A stretch of 64,000 nt of DNA from Clostridia bacterium (GCA_017416485.1 JAFQCH010000013.1:1-64000); one strand, 5' to 3'. Numbered from the stretch's first letter, positions 44,448 through 54,558 are shown. Numbers and translations: made by a program. Notes: generated by a model not told the origin, from the sequence alone.

Positions 44448-45203
44448 CTATGTTAATATTTTCTTATAAATCTCTGTGAACCGTGCGGTGTCGATGTTCA
44501 CAAGCCAATGTGCATCCGTGCCCATGGTAAAGACACTGCCGACCTCTTTGCCGATATTGAAAAGCCGTTTTGCGAACACGGGATCCCCCTCCACGATTTT
44601 CGGAGGAAGTTCCCACATGACGGCATATTCCTTTGCAAGGCACAGGATGTCGCCCAACTCATTGTCCGTCCATGCGGCGGTCATGGGATGTTCAGGGTTA
44701 CGGATTTCATCTATCTTTACATAGGAATCCACAAACGGATGGGCAATGCAGTCGCATTTTCCCGATCGGATGAGGAATTCCATCGCCTTTTTGTTGTGCT
44801 CTTTGTAGCCGACGGCGGTGCGCTCGGCGGGCTGCCCCCATGAAGACACATGATAGTGATTTGCCGCATACAGGTTGAATTCGGTGGTCAGGTCGGTGTG
44901 TTGCAATGTAAATTTATCGGTGTCAAAAGCAGACAACTCTGCACCGACATACACCTTCACATCCGTCTGCATGGCATCGCGTGCGGGGATGTAGGTTTTT
45001 AAGATATTGCGAACATGTTCCACATCATATTCCTGCACATGGTCGGTCACGGCAATGCGGGCAAGCCCTGCTTTTTCAGCCGTGCGAACAATATCCGCAA
45101 ACACCATTTCGGGTTTTGCGCAACCCGAAAACAAATTGGTGTGGATGTGCAGATTTTCACGCATGAGTTCATCGATATCATAAATGGCTTCGTGCAGATA
45201 CAA
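44448..45203 (-). CDS. PHP-domain phosphoesterase (second PHP protein)
   Basis: The protein of about 251 residues has PHP motifs LHIHTNLFSG, VTDHVQEYD, GAELSAFD, CIAHPF and GTDAHWL. It resembles histidinol-phosphatase-like PHP proteins, but no his genes are near. TTG 45203 is preceded by AGGAGG at eight bases; GTG 45212 is too close to that site, and ATG 45164 has none. It has no obvious operon partner. Confidence 0.8.
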   Translation of the reverse strand: MYLHEAIYDIDELMRENLHIHTNLFSGCAKPEMVFADIVRTAEKAGLARIAVTDHVQEYDVEHVRNILKTYIPARDAMQTDVKVYVGAELSAFDTDKFTLQHTDLTTEFNLYAANHYHVSSWGQPAERTAVGYKEHNKKAMEFLIRSGKCDCIAHPFVDSYVKIDEIRNPEHPMTAAWTDNELGDILCLAKEYAVMWELPPKIVEGDPVFAKRLFNIGKEVGSVFTMGTDAHWLVNIDTARFTEIYKKILT

Positions 45204-45285
45204 AACAAACACCTCCTGAACATGTTGTAAAACATTTTATCACAATGTTTTTTACATTGCAACCGCCATTGCACAAAAACAAGGA

Positions 45286-45314
45286 TTGACAACCATTTGC
45301 ACATTTTGTATAAT
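45286..45314 (+). promoter_or_regulatory. Consensus promoter of the lipase gene
   Basis: TTGACA (45286-45291) and TATAAT (45309-45314) are perfect hexamers with a 17-base spacer. Confidence 0.85.
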
Positions 45315-45349
45315 ATTCATATAAAAATGTGCAAAAAGGAGATCTCGTT

Positions 45350-46654
45350 ATGAAGCGTTTTGTCAGTATTCTTTTGAGTGTTCTGCTTGTTCTTTCGATG
45401 TGCGGGCTGACCGCAGGCGCAACAACAACCGAAACCGGTAACACGGTTGAATTTGACGGAAAAGTTTATAATCTTGACAACGAATATCCGTGGATTTTCG
45501 TACACGGTATGGGCGGCTGGGGCCCCTACAGCGGCGGCTCGAATGAAGAAATGCCCTATTGGGGCGGCTGGGGTGATTCCGAGGGTGATATCATCAAAAT
45601 GTACAACGAGCTCGGAGTGGAAGCCTATGCGGCAACCGTCGGCCCGTTCAACAGCGCTTGGGACAGAGCCTGCGAAATCTACGCACAGCTGACGGGCACC
45701 GTGGTTGACTACGGTGCAGCTCACTCTGCAGAGCACAACCATGACCGCTACGGCTATGACTATTCCGACCGCATTCTCATGGGTGAGCCCTGGGACTGCG
45801 AAACACCGCTTAACCTTGTCGGTCACTCCTTCGGCGGCCCTGCCGTTCGTCTGTTTGCCTCTCTGATGGCTTACGGTGACGAGGCAGAAATTGCCGCAAC
45901 GGGTGTGGACACATCCCCCTTGTTCACGGGCGGCCACGAAAAGAGCATCCATGCCGTTATCGGTTTTTCAAGCGTAAACAACGGCTCTCCCATTGCCAAC
46001 CTGATTTATGACAGCAAGCCGATTATGATTCTGCTCGGCTTTATTGCCAACCTTGCAGGCATGCTGTTCGGCAGAGAGGTCATGATGTGGGATCTGCAGA
46101 TGGGGCACCTCGGACTGACCGCCAAGGAAGACGAAAGCAGAGCCAAGCTCAGTCTGACCGCTATCAAAAATTTTGCATACGGCAAAGACAACTGCGGCTA
46201 TGACATGACTCTTCGCGGTGCGGCAGAGCTGAATGAACGCATCAAGCTCTCACCCTACACCTATTATTATTCCTACACCACCCTCGTAAGCGAAAAAACC
46301 GTTTTCAATACCTATGTTCCGGTTCTGTCCACCTTCATGATGTTCTTCCCGACCTCCACTTATCTCGGCACACTCGAGGGCAGAACCATTGACGGCATCT
46401 ACATGGACGAAAGCTGGGCGCTCAATGACGGTATCGTCCCGCACGCAAGTGCAATTTATCCGTCAAACAATGCCGACACGGCACTGAGCTATTCTGCCGA
46501 AAAAGCGGCAGGCAACGAAATTGAACCCGGCAGATGGTATTACATGGATCCCATGGTTGGCATGGATCACTTTGATTTCTGCGGCACCATCGACTACCCG
46601 ACCAGCTTCGAAGATTTCTACTACACCCTTGTTGAAACAATCAACGGAAGATAA
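45350..46654 (+). CDS. Secreted family I.5-like lipase
   Basis: The 434-residue protein has a signal peptide (about 1-24, AGATTT) and the features of Geobacillus/Staphylococcus thermoalkalophilic lipases. These are VHGMGGWG at 51-58 (oxyanion region), WDRACEIYAQLTGTVVDYGAAH (104-125) with the zinc-binding region, the nucleophile in LVGHSFGG (Ser160), NDGIVPH with the catalytic Asp, and GMDHFDF with the catalytic His. The enzyme should hydrolyse acylglycerols outside the cell. AAAGGAG precedes the ATG. Unlike the LCAT-like gene at 9188, its triad is intact. Confidence 0.92.
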   Translation: MKRFVSILLSVLLVLSMCGLTAGATTTETGNTVEFDGKVYNLDNEYPWIFVHGMGGWGPYSGGSNEEMPYWGGWGDSEGDIIKMYNELGVEAYAATVGPFNSAWDRACEIYAQLTGTVVDYGAAHSAEHNHDRYGYDYSDRILMGEPWDCETPLNLVGHSFGGPAVRLFASLMAYGDEAEIAATGVDTSPLFTGGHEKSIHAVIGFSSVNNGSPIANLIYDSKPIMILLGFIANLAGMLFGREVMMWDLQMGHLGLTAKEDESRAKLSLTAIKNFAYGKDNCGYDMTLRGAAELNERIKLSPYTYYYSYTTLVSEKTVFNTYVPVLSTFMMFFPTSTYLGTLEGRTIDGIYMDESWALNDGIVPHASAIYPSNNADTALSYSAEKAAGNEIEPGRWYYMDPMVGMDHFDFCGTIDYPTSFEDFYYTLVETINGR

Positions 46655-46669
46655 GTAATCTTAAAACAG

Positions 46670-46699
46670 GCCTGCCCTTCTCGCAAGGGCAGGTTTTTT
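46670..46699 (+). terminator. Terminator of the lipase gene
   Basis: CCTGCCCTT pairs with AAGGGCAGG and is followed by TTTTTT. Confidence 0.9.
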
Positions 46700-46724
46700 G
46701 CAGGATTGCGGTAAAAAAAACACC

Positions 46725-46753
46725 TTGCACAAAAAACAGGTCGGTGCTATAAT
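46725..46753 (+). promoter_or_regulatory. Promoter of the DUF4838 gene
   Basis: TTGCAC (46725-46730) and TATAAT (46748-46753) are 17 bases apart. Confidence 0.75.
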
Positions 46754-46783
46754 AACTAAAAAGAATAAAAAGGAGATTTGGCT

Positions 46784-48676
46784 ATGGCTTCTTTTTTCAA
46801 AGCACTCATTTCGTTTATTCAGGTCGTGCTGTTGTCCTTCGGGCTGATTCCCGTCAGCTATGAAGTAGACTACGGCGGAGACGATTACATTGCTCCCGTT
46901 GTCAATGAGGCACTGTACCTTGTTGAAGACGGACAAAGCGAGTATTATATCGTCAGTGCCGACGAGCCCGATGCCTGCATTCAGACCGCTGTCAGCGATT
47001 TGCAGACTTACCTTGCAAAAATCAGCGGTGCAACATTGCCCTATGTGACCGAAAGTGACCTGCCCGACGGTGCAAAGGCGATTTATGTGGGTGAAACCGC
47101 AAAAACCGAAGCACTCGGCAAAGACCTTGATGCCGTGTTTGAAGACGGATTTTATCTGACTTCTGACGGCGAAAACTTCTATATCGTCGGCGAAGACAGC
47201 CGCGGAACACTCTACGGTGTTTACACCTTCCTCGAAGAATACCTCGGTGTGCGTTGGTTCACCCCCAAACTCGAAGTTGTGCCCGAAAACAAAGATGTGG
47301 TTATTGACAAAGCCCTTGACCGCCTTGTGGAACCCTCCTTTGCCGTGCGCAGAAATGCTTGCGAATACAGCAGTGATGCTTACCGCGCAAAGATGAAAAC
47401 CAATGTCAGCTTCTACTATGAAGCCGAAGAATTCGGCGGAGCGATGACCTTTGTGCTGTGGGACGTTACCCTCGACCGCCTTGTGCCCGACAGCCTGTTT
47501 GCCCAACATCCCGAATATTTTGCACAGCTTGAAGACGGCACGCGAACCACCGATCATGTCTGCCTGAGCAATCCTGCTGTTTTGCAGATTGCCGTTGCAA
47601 ACGCAAGAACCTACATTGAAAACTGTGAATACAAGGCTGACCATCTGCACATCGGGCAGAAAGACAATTCCAACTACTGCCGCTGTGCAAACTGCACGGC
47701 TTTGTATGAAAAATACGGCGCTCTGAGTGCACCCACCATTCTGTTTACCAATGCGCTTGCCGATGCACTCGATGAAGACTACCCCGAATTCACTTTCACA
47801 TTCTATTCTTATCTTGAAACCGAACATCCGCCCAAGGATCTTTCGCTTCGTTGCAACGACAATGTTGTGCCCGTGCTTTGCGGCTTGCACCATGCCTGCC
47901 GTTCCCATTCGCTGACCGAATGCGGTGCCACGGACGAACAGCAGACAGGGCTTGACGAATTCATGAACCTCTACGGTGAGCACGAACCCACCATTGCCGA
48001 AGACCACAAGGTATGGGTTGCCCTTGCCGACAGAACTTACATTTACGATTACACCATCAACTTCCTGTTCACACAGCAGTTCCATTCCAACTTCGGCACC
48101 ATGCAGGAAACCATGAAATACATGCACGATATCGGCATCACAGGGTATGTTTACAACTGCGGTGACGGCCACAGCGCGGCTTTCAACGAACTGCGCAACT
48201 ACCTGCTTTGCAAACTGCAGTGGGATGTCAACGCCGATGTGGAATACCACATGATGGACTTCATGAACGCTTACTACGGTGAAGAAGCTGCCCCCATCAT
48301 CAAGGAAATTCTTGACATTCAGACCGCACAGATTGCCGCCACGGCACACTCGTTTGACTTTGACTGGCATTATCAGTCGGGCTACTACCCCGTGCACATC
48401 ATCATTAAGCTCGACAATCTATGGGATAAAGCACTTTCCGCAAATGTCACCAACGAACAGCTGTTCAATGTTGAAACCGCATCTTTGAGCTGGGAATTCT
48501 TCAAGGCAAATCAGTTTTTAGGCGAATACAACCTTGCAAACCCCCTGCGCGGTCAGGCAAACGAAGACCTCTACGATGCCTTCAAAGCACACAACATCCA
48601 CCGCATTTCTTCGTTCTCACTGATCCCCGAAAAGGAAGACATCAACTTCTTTTTTACCCGACCGATTGAATGGTAA
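46784..48676 (+). CDS. DUF4838-type glycosidase-like protein
   Basis: The 630-residue protein has a short hydrophobic N-terminus (MASFFKALISFIQVVLLSFG). A GH20/GH67-like N-terminal domain follows (IQTAVSDLQTYLAKISGATLP and GEDSRGTLYGVYTFLEEYLG, about 60-180), then a central TIM-barrel region of the DUF4838 type with HLHIGQKDNSNYCRC and CNDNVVPVLCGLHHAC. Relatives occur beside alpha-glucuronidases and hexosaminidases; the catalytic residues are not established. AAGGAG precedes the ATG. The gene stands alone between a promoter and a terminator. Confidence 0.82.
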   Translation: MASFFKALISFIQVVLLSFGLIPVSYEVDYGGDDYIAPVVNEALYLVEDGQSEYYIVSADEPDACIQTAVSDLQTYLAKISGATLPYVTESDLPDGAKAIYVGETAKTEALGKDLDAVFEDGFYLTSDGENFYIVGEDSRGTLYGVYTFLEEYLGVRWFTPKLEVVPENKDVVIDKALDRLVEPSFAVRRNACEYSSDAYRAKMKTNVSFYYEAEEFGGAMTFVLWDVTLDRLVPDSLFAQHPEYFAQLEDGTRTTDHVCLSNPAVLQIAVANARTYIENCEYKADHLHIGQKDNSNYCRCANCTALYEKYGALSAPTILFTNALADALDEDYPEFTFTFYSYLETEHPPKDLSLRCNDNVVPVLCGLHHACRSHSLTECGATDEQQTGLDEFMNLYGEHEPTIAEDHKVWVALADRTYIYDYTINFLFTQQFHSNFGTMQETMKYMHDIGITGYVYNCGDGHSAAFNELRNYLLCKLQWDVNADVEYHMMDFMNAYYGEEAAPIIKEILDIQTAQIAATAHSFDFDWHYQSGYYPVHIIIKLDNLWDKALSANVTNEQLFNVETASLSWEFFKANQFLGEYNLANPLRGQANEDLYDAFKAHNIHRISSFSLIPEKEDINFFFTRPIEW

Positions 48677-48677
48677 A

Positions 48678-48712
48678 CAACAAGCCCCGTCCATGCGGAC
48701 GGGGCTTGTTAA
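48678..48712 (+). terminator. Terminator of the DUF4838 gene
   Basis: ACAAGCCCCGTCC pairs with GGACGGGGCTTGT around a four-base loop, directly after the stop codon. The T run is short. Confidence 0.75.
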
Positions 48713-48945
48713 ATGCAAAATGCACGAATGCAAAATGCAAAATTATCGGAATGGCGTTGCCATTATAGAAGATATAAATTTTTATTTTGTGCGAAAAACG
48801 AAAATTTTACAATAATTTCTTACACAAATAAATTAAATAATAAGGCTTTTTTTATAATCGAATTTACCCTTGCTCTATAATCGGAGCGTAAGCGACCCTT
48901 TCATTTTGCATTTTGCATTCAGGACACAGCCCAATAAACCATAAT
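48713..48945. repeat. MITE-like dispersed repeat, copy C
   Basis: AATGCAAAATGC units lead into TTATCGGAATGGCGTTGCCATTAT, an AT-rich middle, CTATAATCGGAGCGTAAGCGACCC and TTTTGCATT units. The element then extends into GCCCAATAAACCATAATTTG, the counterpart of the outer motif at the left end of copy B. It fills the gap before the GH38 gene; I see no gene. Confidence 0.88.
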
Positions 48946-48950
48946 TTGTC

Positions 48951-51900
48951 CTATTTTAAAATTTCAGAGCTTTTGCGTTTTGCTGCCAGTGCGGCGGCTT
49001 TCTTCTTGTAAGTCAGGCTGTCGCAGGCATGACGCAGGATAAAATAAATTTCGTTGATGGCGTATTTGTTGTAAAATCCGTCGAACTTCACGCGGGCAAT
49101 GCGGGTGGAGTCAATGAACAGATTCAAAAACCGTTCAAGGCGATTCGGTCTTGCATGTTTTCGGGCATATTTTGAAAAATGATAATCAAAATCACGCTTT
49201 GCAAGACTGTCGAAATGTGCATCGCTCTTTGCGAAAGCGATGTCATCACTCTCAGCGGTGGCGGCAAAAATGACAATGTCCTTGTCGTCGGGCAGGATGA
49301 TGCGGGTCTTGCCGTCTGTTGGGATGGCGGCATGGAACAGATAAAACTGCTTTGCGGGTGCATCACCGTCAGCGGTATGGGTATGGCTGAACGCATAAGC
49401 CGTACCGTTTTGCTTTATGAAGCCTGTTTCGGAAAGGCTTGCAAGATCCCAGTTGCCGACATTTTCAAAGCAATCCTGCACGGTGACGGGCACCTTTTTA
49501 TCTCCGACACCGAAATATACGGTTTTGTCACCGTTCAAAGAGGTCAACAGAAGATGCACACACCTTGTTTCGGGCGCAATGCGCAGCGCACCGCCGTCGC
49601 AGACGAGTGCATTTTTGTTTTCCTTTTCAAAGGCATAATGCACACCGCCTGTCAGCAGATTTTCAGGCACAAGCTCCATAGGAACGGACACGCCGCCGGG
49701 AAGAGTGGACTCGTGCCATTTTTTCTGTGCGGTGATGCCGACGGCATTGAACAGCAGGTCGATTGGAGTCTGTTTTATATTTTTGTTTTCTGTCTGTTCA
49801 AACACAAGTGCAAAGGTGGCAAGGCTGTTTGCGGGGATATAGAATTGCAGTTTGCCGTCCGTGACGGGAATTTCCTGCTTTTCGCGTTCATCACCGTACA
49901 TGGCAAATGCCTTGGTGACGGGCTTTGCAAAGGTGGCGGTGACATTTTCATGTGTTTCCCCTGCCGTTTCGGCAAAGCGGATGACAACGCGATTTCCGTC
50001 CTGCTCTTTTTTAAGGGCAGTGATGCGCACCGCATCCGTATTTACTGTTGCAAATTCATAAGCCGCGCCGAGTGCACCGCTGTGGCAATCCGTTACAAAG
50101 GTGTGCATGGGCTGTGCAAAGCAGTCAGCAAAGGCAGTCATGTTTTTGGTGCCGTCGTTGCATCCTGCAATGGCATAAGAATAGCGGTTAATGCCGATAT
50201 CCATTAAATGCTGGGAGCATTCCCATCGGTAGTTTGCCATGGGAGTGTGCACGGCGGTCAGGCGCAGGGTGGAACGGTCGGGCTTGTCCCAGCCCGTGCG
50301 GGAATCGCTGAAAATGCCGACACCAAAACCCGTTTTTTCGTCTGTGATGCCTGCCCATTTCTGCGCGGGCACTTCGTAACAGCGCTCGGTGTTGGTAGCA
50401 CGGCGGGTGGACCCTAAACCGATATCATAATCGGCAAAATCGTTTTCGGAAGCAAGGCTGAATTCGGTTTTGAGGAGAGAGGCTTCCTCGCGCCAGTCGG
50501 TTTCGTTGTAAACAGACACGAATTCGCTTTCGGCATCCAAAGAGAGAATCTGCACAAAGCGGCTGTTGCCTGCCGTGCGTTCAATTTTCAGTTCGCACAG
50601 GGCTTCGCCTTTTGAAAGCACGGTCACAACAGGGTGATCGGCATACATATAAGGTTCACTCTTTACATCGTCGTAAGAAACTTCCCATGCGGGCCATTTA
50701 AAACTGTGAACATCATTGAGAATTGCGGTACGGACAGGCTTTTTAAGCAGCTCACGGTTCATTTTTTTATTAAAAACAGAACAAATGTCGCCGTGTGCAT
50801 CGATTTTAACAAGCAGATTTTTGTTTTCAATTGTATTTTCGGTAACATGAAGCTCTGTGTTGAACACGGTTTCGCTTGCACCCGCACGCACATCAAAAAC
50901 GGCAAGCGCATTTGAACCGAGAGAAGCAAGGAAGATGACTTCGCATTCATTTTCATTCAAAGCAACCGTTTGTGCGGGGAGTTCGTTGCCGTCGGAATCA
51001 AAAACGCGGAAAGAAGATGCAGAGGACTGCAATTTCACACGCACGGCTTCACGACGTTTTTCGGCTGTTTGCACAGGATTTGCAACCACCACAGCCGTGC
51101 CCTGCACAAAGGACGTGTCCATATGGCGCACAAGAGCCTTGCACGCGGCGGTGAATTCTTCAGAAAAAGTGTGCATTGCCAACACATAGTCATTGTGGTT
51201 GCGGCGGTAGCATTCTTCAAAAGATGTGCCCGTGATATCGTCATGGAAGTGGTGGGCAATCACCCTTTTCCATGCGGCATCAAGAGTTGCCTGCGGATAG
51301 TCCGCAAAGCCGTTCACAAAAGCGGCACTTGCAAACCGTTCAGCCGTATCGGCAAGCAGTTCGCATCGTTTGTTCCAGCGTTTTGTGACGGTGCGTGAGG
51401 TGTAACTGCCCGCACCGTGGGCGGTGAGCAGAAATTCACCGTTGAACACGGGAACATTGTTTTTGACTTCGGCAGGCAGATTTTCTAAATCGTCAAAAAA
51501 TTCCTTGGTAGTGGCAGACAGCACCTGCATTTCGTGGTTTTTGTTTTCGCAGACCGCCTTTTCGGCCATCTTCACGGAAGAAATATGCGGAGAGCCGCCG
51601 CGGTCACCGATGCCGTGATAAACAAAGGTGCAGTTGAGTCCGTTTTTCTTGCGGTCGGCTTCCAGTTTTTCAATATAGCGCTTGTCTTTCCGTAAATCCT
51701 TGAGAACACTGGTGTAAGAATAAGGACGAAGCGAAGCCCACACACCGTTGCCGTCGATGCCGTGCCAGCGGCCGAGTTCAAAAGGCGCATCCACCGCGCA
51801 ACCCCAGACGAGTTTGCAGGTGGAAAAGCCCGTTAAGCCCGCATGGGCGGCAACCGAAGGCAAAGCCCGTCCGAAGCCGAAGCAGTCGGGCAGAAAAATA

Positions 51901-52262
51901 TCGTTACTGCGAATGCCGAATTCCTTTTCAAAGAATGAATTGCCGTAAAGAATGTTACGAAGCAGGGCTTCGGGGGACGGGATATTCACATCCCCGTTTT
52001 CGTAACAAGCCCCGGCGGGATGCCAGCGACCCTCGGCAATGTATTTTTTGAGTTTTTCGTACTGCGCGGGGTAGTATTCCTTGATCAGTTCATAGCGATA
52101 ACTACCCTCGAAATTGAATTTGTAGTGCGGGAATTTTTCCAGCAGAGAGAAATTCTTTTCGAGCGTATCGGGCAGGTATTCGGTAACGGATTTTTCCAGC
52201 GGCCACAGCCAGGATGTGTCCAGATGCGCCGTGGCAACGGTGTAGACGGTGGGTTTTTTCAT
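48951..52262 (-). CDS. GH38 alpha-mannosidase
   Basis: The 1103-residue enzyme starts with the metal-binding AHLDTSWLWP (His13, Asp15), followed by FLPDCFGFG with nucleophile Asp126, so the catalytic domain (about 1-420) is intact. The middle three-helix and C-terminal beta-sandwich domains of GH38 follow. No signal peptide is present, so it acts in the cytoplasm on imported mannosides. GGGAG serves ATG 52262. It starts five bases after the propeller/alpha-barrel gene, so both are one operon. Confidence 0.92.
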   Translation of the reverse strand: MKKPTVYTVATAHLDTSWLWPLEKSVTEYLPDTLEKNFSLLEKFPHYKFNFEGSYRYELIKEYYPAQYEKLKKYIAEGRWHPAGACYENGDVNIPSPEALLRNILYGNSFFEKEFGIRSNDIFLPDCFGFGRALPSVAAHAGLTGFSTCKLVWGCAVDAPFELGRWHGIDGNGVWASLRPYSYTSVLKDLRKDKRYIEKLEADRKKNGLNCTFVYHGIGDRGGSPHISSVKMAEKAVCENKNHEMQVLSATTKEFFDDLENLPAEVKNNVPVFNGEFLLTAHGAGSYTSRTVTKRWNKRCELLADTAERFASAAFVNGFADYPQATLDAAWKRVIAHHFHDDITGTSFEECYRRNHNDYVLAMHTFSEEFTAACKALVRHMDTSFVQGTAVVVANPVQTAEKRREAVRVKLQSSASSFRVFDSDGNELPAQTVALNENECEVIFLASLGSNALAVFDVRAGASETVFNTELHVTENTIENKNLLVKIDAHGDICSVFNKKMNRELLKKPVRTAILNDVHSFKWPAWEVSYDDVKSEPYMYADHPVVTVLSKGEALCELKIERTAGNSRFVQILSLDAESEFVSVYNETDWREEASLLKTEFSLASENDFADYDIGLGSTRRATNTERCYEVPAQKWAGITDEKTGFGVGIFSDSRTGWDKPDRSTLRLTAVHTPMANYRWECSQHLMDIGINRYSYAIAGCNDGTKNMTAFADCFAQPMHTFVTDCHSGALGAAYEFATVNTDAVRITALKKEQDGNRVVIRFAETAGETHENVTATFAKPVTKAFAMYGDEREKQEIPVTDGKLQFYIPANSLATFALVFEQTENKNIKQTPIDLLFNAVGITAQKKWHESTLPGGVSVPMELVPENLLTGGVHYAFEKENKNALVCDGGALRIAPETRCVHLLLTSLNGDKTVYFGVGDKKVPVTVQDCFENVGNWDLASLSETGFIKQNGTAYAFSHTHTADGDAPAKQFYLFHAAIPTDGKTRIILPDDKDIVIFAATAESDDIAFAKSDAHFDSLAKRDFDYHFSKYARKHARPNRLERFLNLFIDSTRIARVKFDGFYNKYAINEIYFILRHACDSLTYKKKAAALAAKRKSSEILK

Positions 52263-52267
52263 AATTA

Positions 52268-54442
52268 TCAATCTCCCAGCAAGCCGTAATATCTTCCCAT
52301 CCAGTACGGCAGCAGATAAACATAGGGTTGCATGGCGCACATGCCGTCGGCGCCCGTGCCGGGCAGGGTGGTGGTGCGGTTGACCTGTTTTGTGTTGATA
52401 TTGACAAATTCTTCCGCGCCCGCATCGCAGACGAAGGGGTTGCCGTCATAATGCACAAGCACGCGGGAGCCGAATTCCACGGGGTATTTCAGTTGTGCGG
52501 GGATGCCCATGGCTTCCTGCTCGGTGTCCCACACAATGTCCTTGCGGTAGCTGTTGAACACAGGCCAGCGAACAAGGTCAAGATTCATTTCGGACAGGCT
52601 CTTTGCGGCATTTTCGATGTCGCAGGAGTTGTTTGTGAGTGCACCGTAAACGATGTTGAAATAGGGAGATCGCTCGGTGCGTTCATACTGCCAGTGGTGA
52701 GTAAGCCCCATCTTATAGACTTCCCTTTCGGCTTCGTTGTCGGTGTAAACAAGAAGCGGATAAATGTTGGTGAAGTCAAGCTGATCGTCAATGTGTGCAA
52801 CATGGCCGTCTTCGCACTTGTACTGCATGCAGTTCATGGCGTAATGATGATTGCTGATGAGCATTTTGTAAACATCATTGTATTTTTCTTCGCCTGTGAC
52901 GTGGTAAGTCGTTTTGAGGAAGGAGAGGATTTCAAGGGAATTTGTGCCCTTTTCATAATACCAGCGGTCGTCATTGTTGAGCAGGTCGGGCTCCCAGTTT
53001 GCCCATGTGGTGGGCACACCGTCCACGTCGCAAAGGTGGAAATTATTTTCAAGAATATGCTCGGTGATAGTCCTGACCACATCGGCAATCTTCTTCTTTT
53101 CTTCTTCGTCTGCAATCAGGTCAAAATAGATGCCGTAGGCGAAGTAGTGGCCTGTCATTTCGTCGCTGGAGGTTTCGCCGAGCCATTCGCAGTCGGGGTT
53201 ATTTTCGCAGATGTGCCATTCTTCACGGTTTTCCGTGCCGAAGTTTTCTTCATGCGCATAGCGGGTGGCGCGGGCTGTGAATCCCTTTTTGCCTGTAACT
53301 TGGGTAAGCTTGATCATGGCCTCAACGGCGCGTTTTGCGTTGATTTTTGCCTGCTCATCCCCCGTGACGGCATAGCGGAAGCACTGGCTTGCGCAGTAAA
53401 GCCCCGTAAACAGACCGTCGTTATCGGAATTGGGAAGCCAACCCGAATCCATGTCGCCGTATTTCCGCAGGGCGCGAGAGACCATGTAACCCTCGTTGCG
53501 GCAGTAATATTTGTCGGCAAGCGCATCAAAATGTGCGGCTTTTTCGGCAAGGGTCATATAGATGGGGGTAATAAGGCTTATTCCGCGCGGAGTAACGGCG
53601 GCAATGACACCGTTTTCGGACACGGCAAGTTTGGTGACCGTGGGATGCAGCAACCATGCGCCGAAGGAATAATAGGAAATCTTGCCTTCGATGAGGGTAA
53701 TCAGCCCCGTGTTGGTGGCAAAATATTTTTTTCCGTCAGAGGTGAAACACATATCGTTGATCTGTCCGTCGGGCACAGAGTAGAAATCATTTCCGTTGAA
53801 CCAATAATTTCTGCCGTCATAGATGTTTAAGCCTTCGTCCGAGCCTACCCAGAGGTGACCGAGGCCGTCAATGGCAAGGCAGTTGATTTTTCTGCTCAAA
53901 GCACCCGTGATATCGGGCAACAGCTCTGCCCAATGGCGGCGCTTGCCTTTCATGGAAAGAAGCCCTTCTTCGGTGCAGCCGATGTAAACGGTTTCGCTAA
54001 AACGTGCCTTGTTATTGAGTGCGGCAAGGCAGACGGTGTTGTCGGGCACATGCACAATGCGGGTGTATTCCCCGTCCAGCAGAAGATACAGTGCTTCTTC
54101 GGTGAGCACCCACTGCGAGCCGTCCAGACCGAAGGAAATGTCAACCACGGGGGCCGCAAAATCGGCAACATTTTCGATGGTGCCGTTCTTCATTTCACCC
54201 AGGGTGTTACCGATGGCGGCAAACAGACGACCCTTGCGGCTGAACAGCTTGTCTGCTTTGAAATCGGTCTTTTTGAGAGCATCGTTTTCGTATGTGAATA
54301 CAGTGTTGTCGGACACGATATAAAGCGTGTCGTCGTCAAATGCAACACCGCTGATGTTTTCAAGATTCAGTCCCTGTTCGGCGGCCAGGAAAATTTTGTC
54401 ATACTGCTTGAACGAGCCGAAATGCAATGTGTTTTTTCTCAT
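52268..54442 (-). CDS. Propeller plus alpha-barrel protein coupled to GH38
   Basis: The 724-residue protein lacks a signal peptide. Its first half (about 20-330) is built from two-component-regulator-type propeller repeats (INCLAIDGLGHLWVGSDEGL, INDMCFTSDGKKYFATNTGL). Its second half (about 345-724) is a helical (alpha/alpha) barrel with DMDSGWLPNSDNDGLFTGLY, DEMTGHYFAYGIYFDL and DVDGVPTTWANWEPD. The second half recalls cytoplasmic glycoside-processing barrels, while the propeller usually senses ligands in histidine kinases. No kinase or anchor is attached. GAGGAG precedes the ATG. It likely acts on or senses the same glycan as GH38. Confidence 0.75.
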   Translation of the reverse strand: MRKNTLHFGSFKQYDKIFLAAEQGLNLENISGVAFDDDTLYIVSDNTVFTYENDALKKTDFKADKLFSRKGRLFAAIGNTLGEMKNGTIENVADFAAPVVDISFGLDGSQWVLTEEALYLLLDGEYTRIVHVPDNTVCLAALNNKARFSETVYIGCTEEGLLSMKGKRRHWAELLPDITGALSRKINCLAIDGLGHLWVGSDEGLNIYDGRNYWFNGNDFYSVPDGQINDMCFTSDGKKYFATNTGLITLIEGKISYYSFGAWLLHPTVTKLAVSENGVIAAVTPRGISLITPIYMTLAEKAAHFDALADKYYCRNEGYMVSRALRKYGDMDSGWLPNSDNDGLFTGLYCASQCFRYAVTGDEQAKINAKRAVEAMIKLTQVTGKKGFTARATRYAHEENFGTENREEWHICENNPDCEWLGETSSDEMTGHYFAYGIYFDLIADEEEKKKIADVVRTITEHILENNFHLCDVDGVPTTWANWEPDLLNNDDRWYYEKGTNSLEILSFLKTTYHVTGEEKYNDVYKMLISNHHYAMNCMQYKCEDGHVAHIDDQLDFTNIYPLLVYTDNEAEREVYKMGLTHHWQYERTERSPYFNIVYGALTNNSCDIENAAKSLSEMNLDLVRWPVFNSYRKDIVWDTEQEAMGIPAQLKYPVEFGSRVLVHYDGNPFVCDAGAEEFVNINTKQVNRTTTLPGTGADGMCAMQPYVYLLPYWMGRYYGLLGD

Positions 54443-54558
54443 TATTTTTCTCCTCTGAAAAAATATAGATATAAACATATTACCATGAAGCAAAAAAAGT
54501 GTCAATTTAAAGTTTGAAAATCCTGAACTTTGCAAAACATAATTTACCGCACAAAAAA

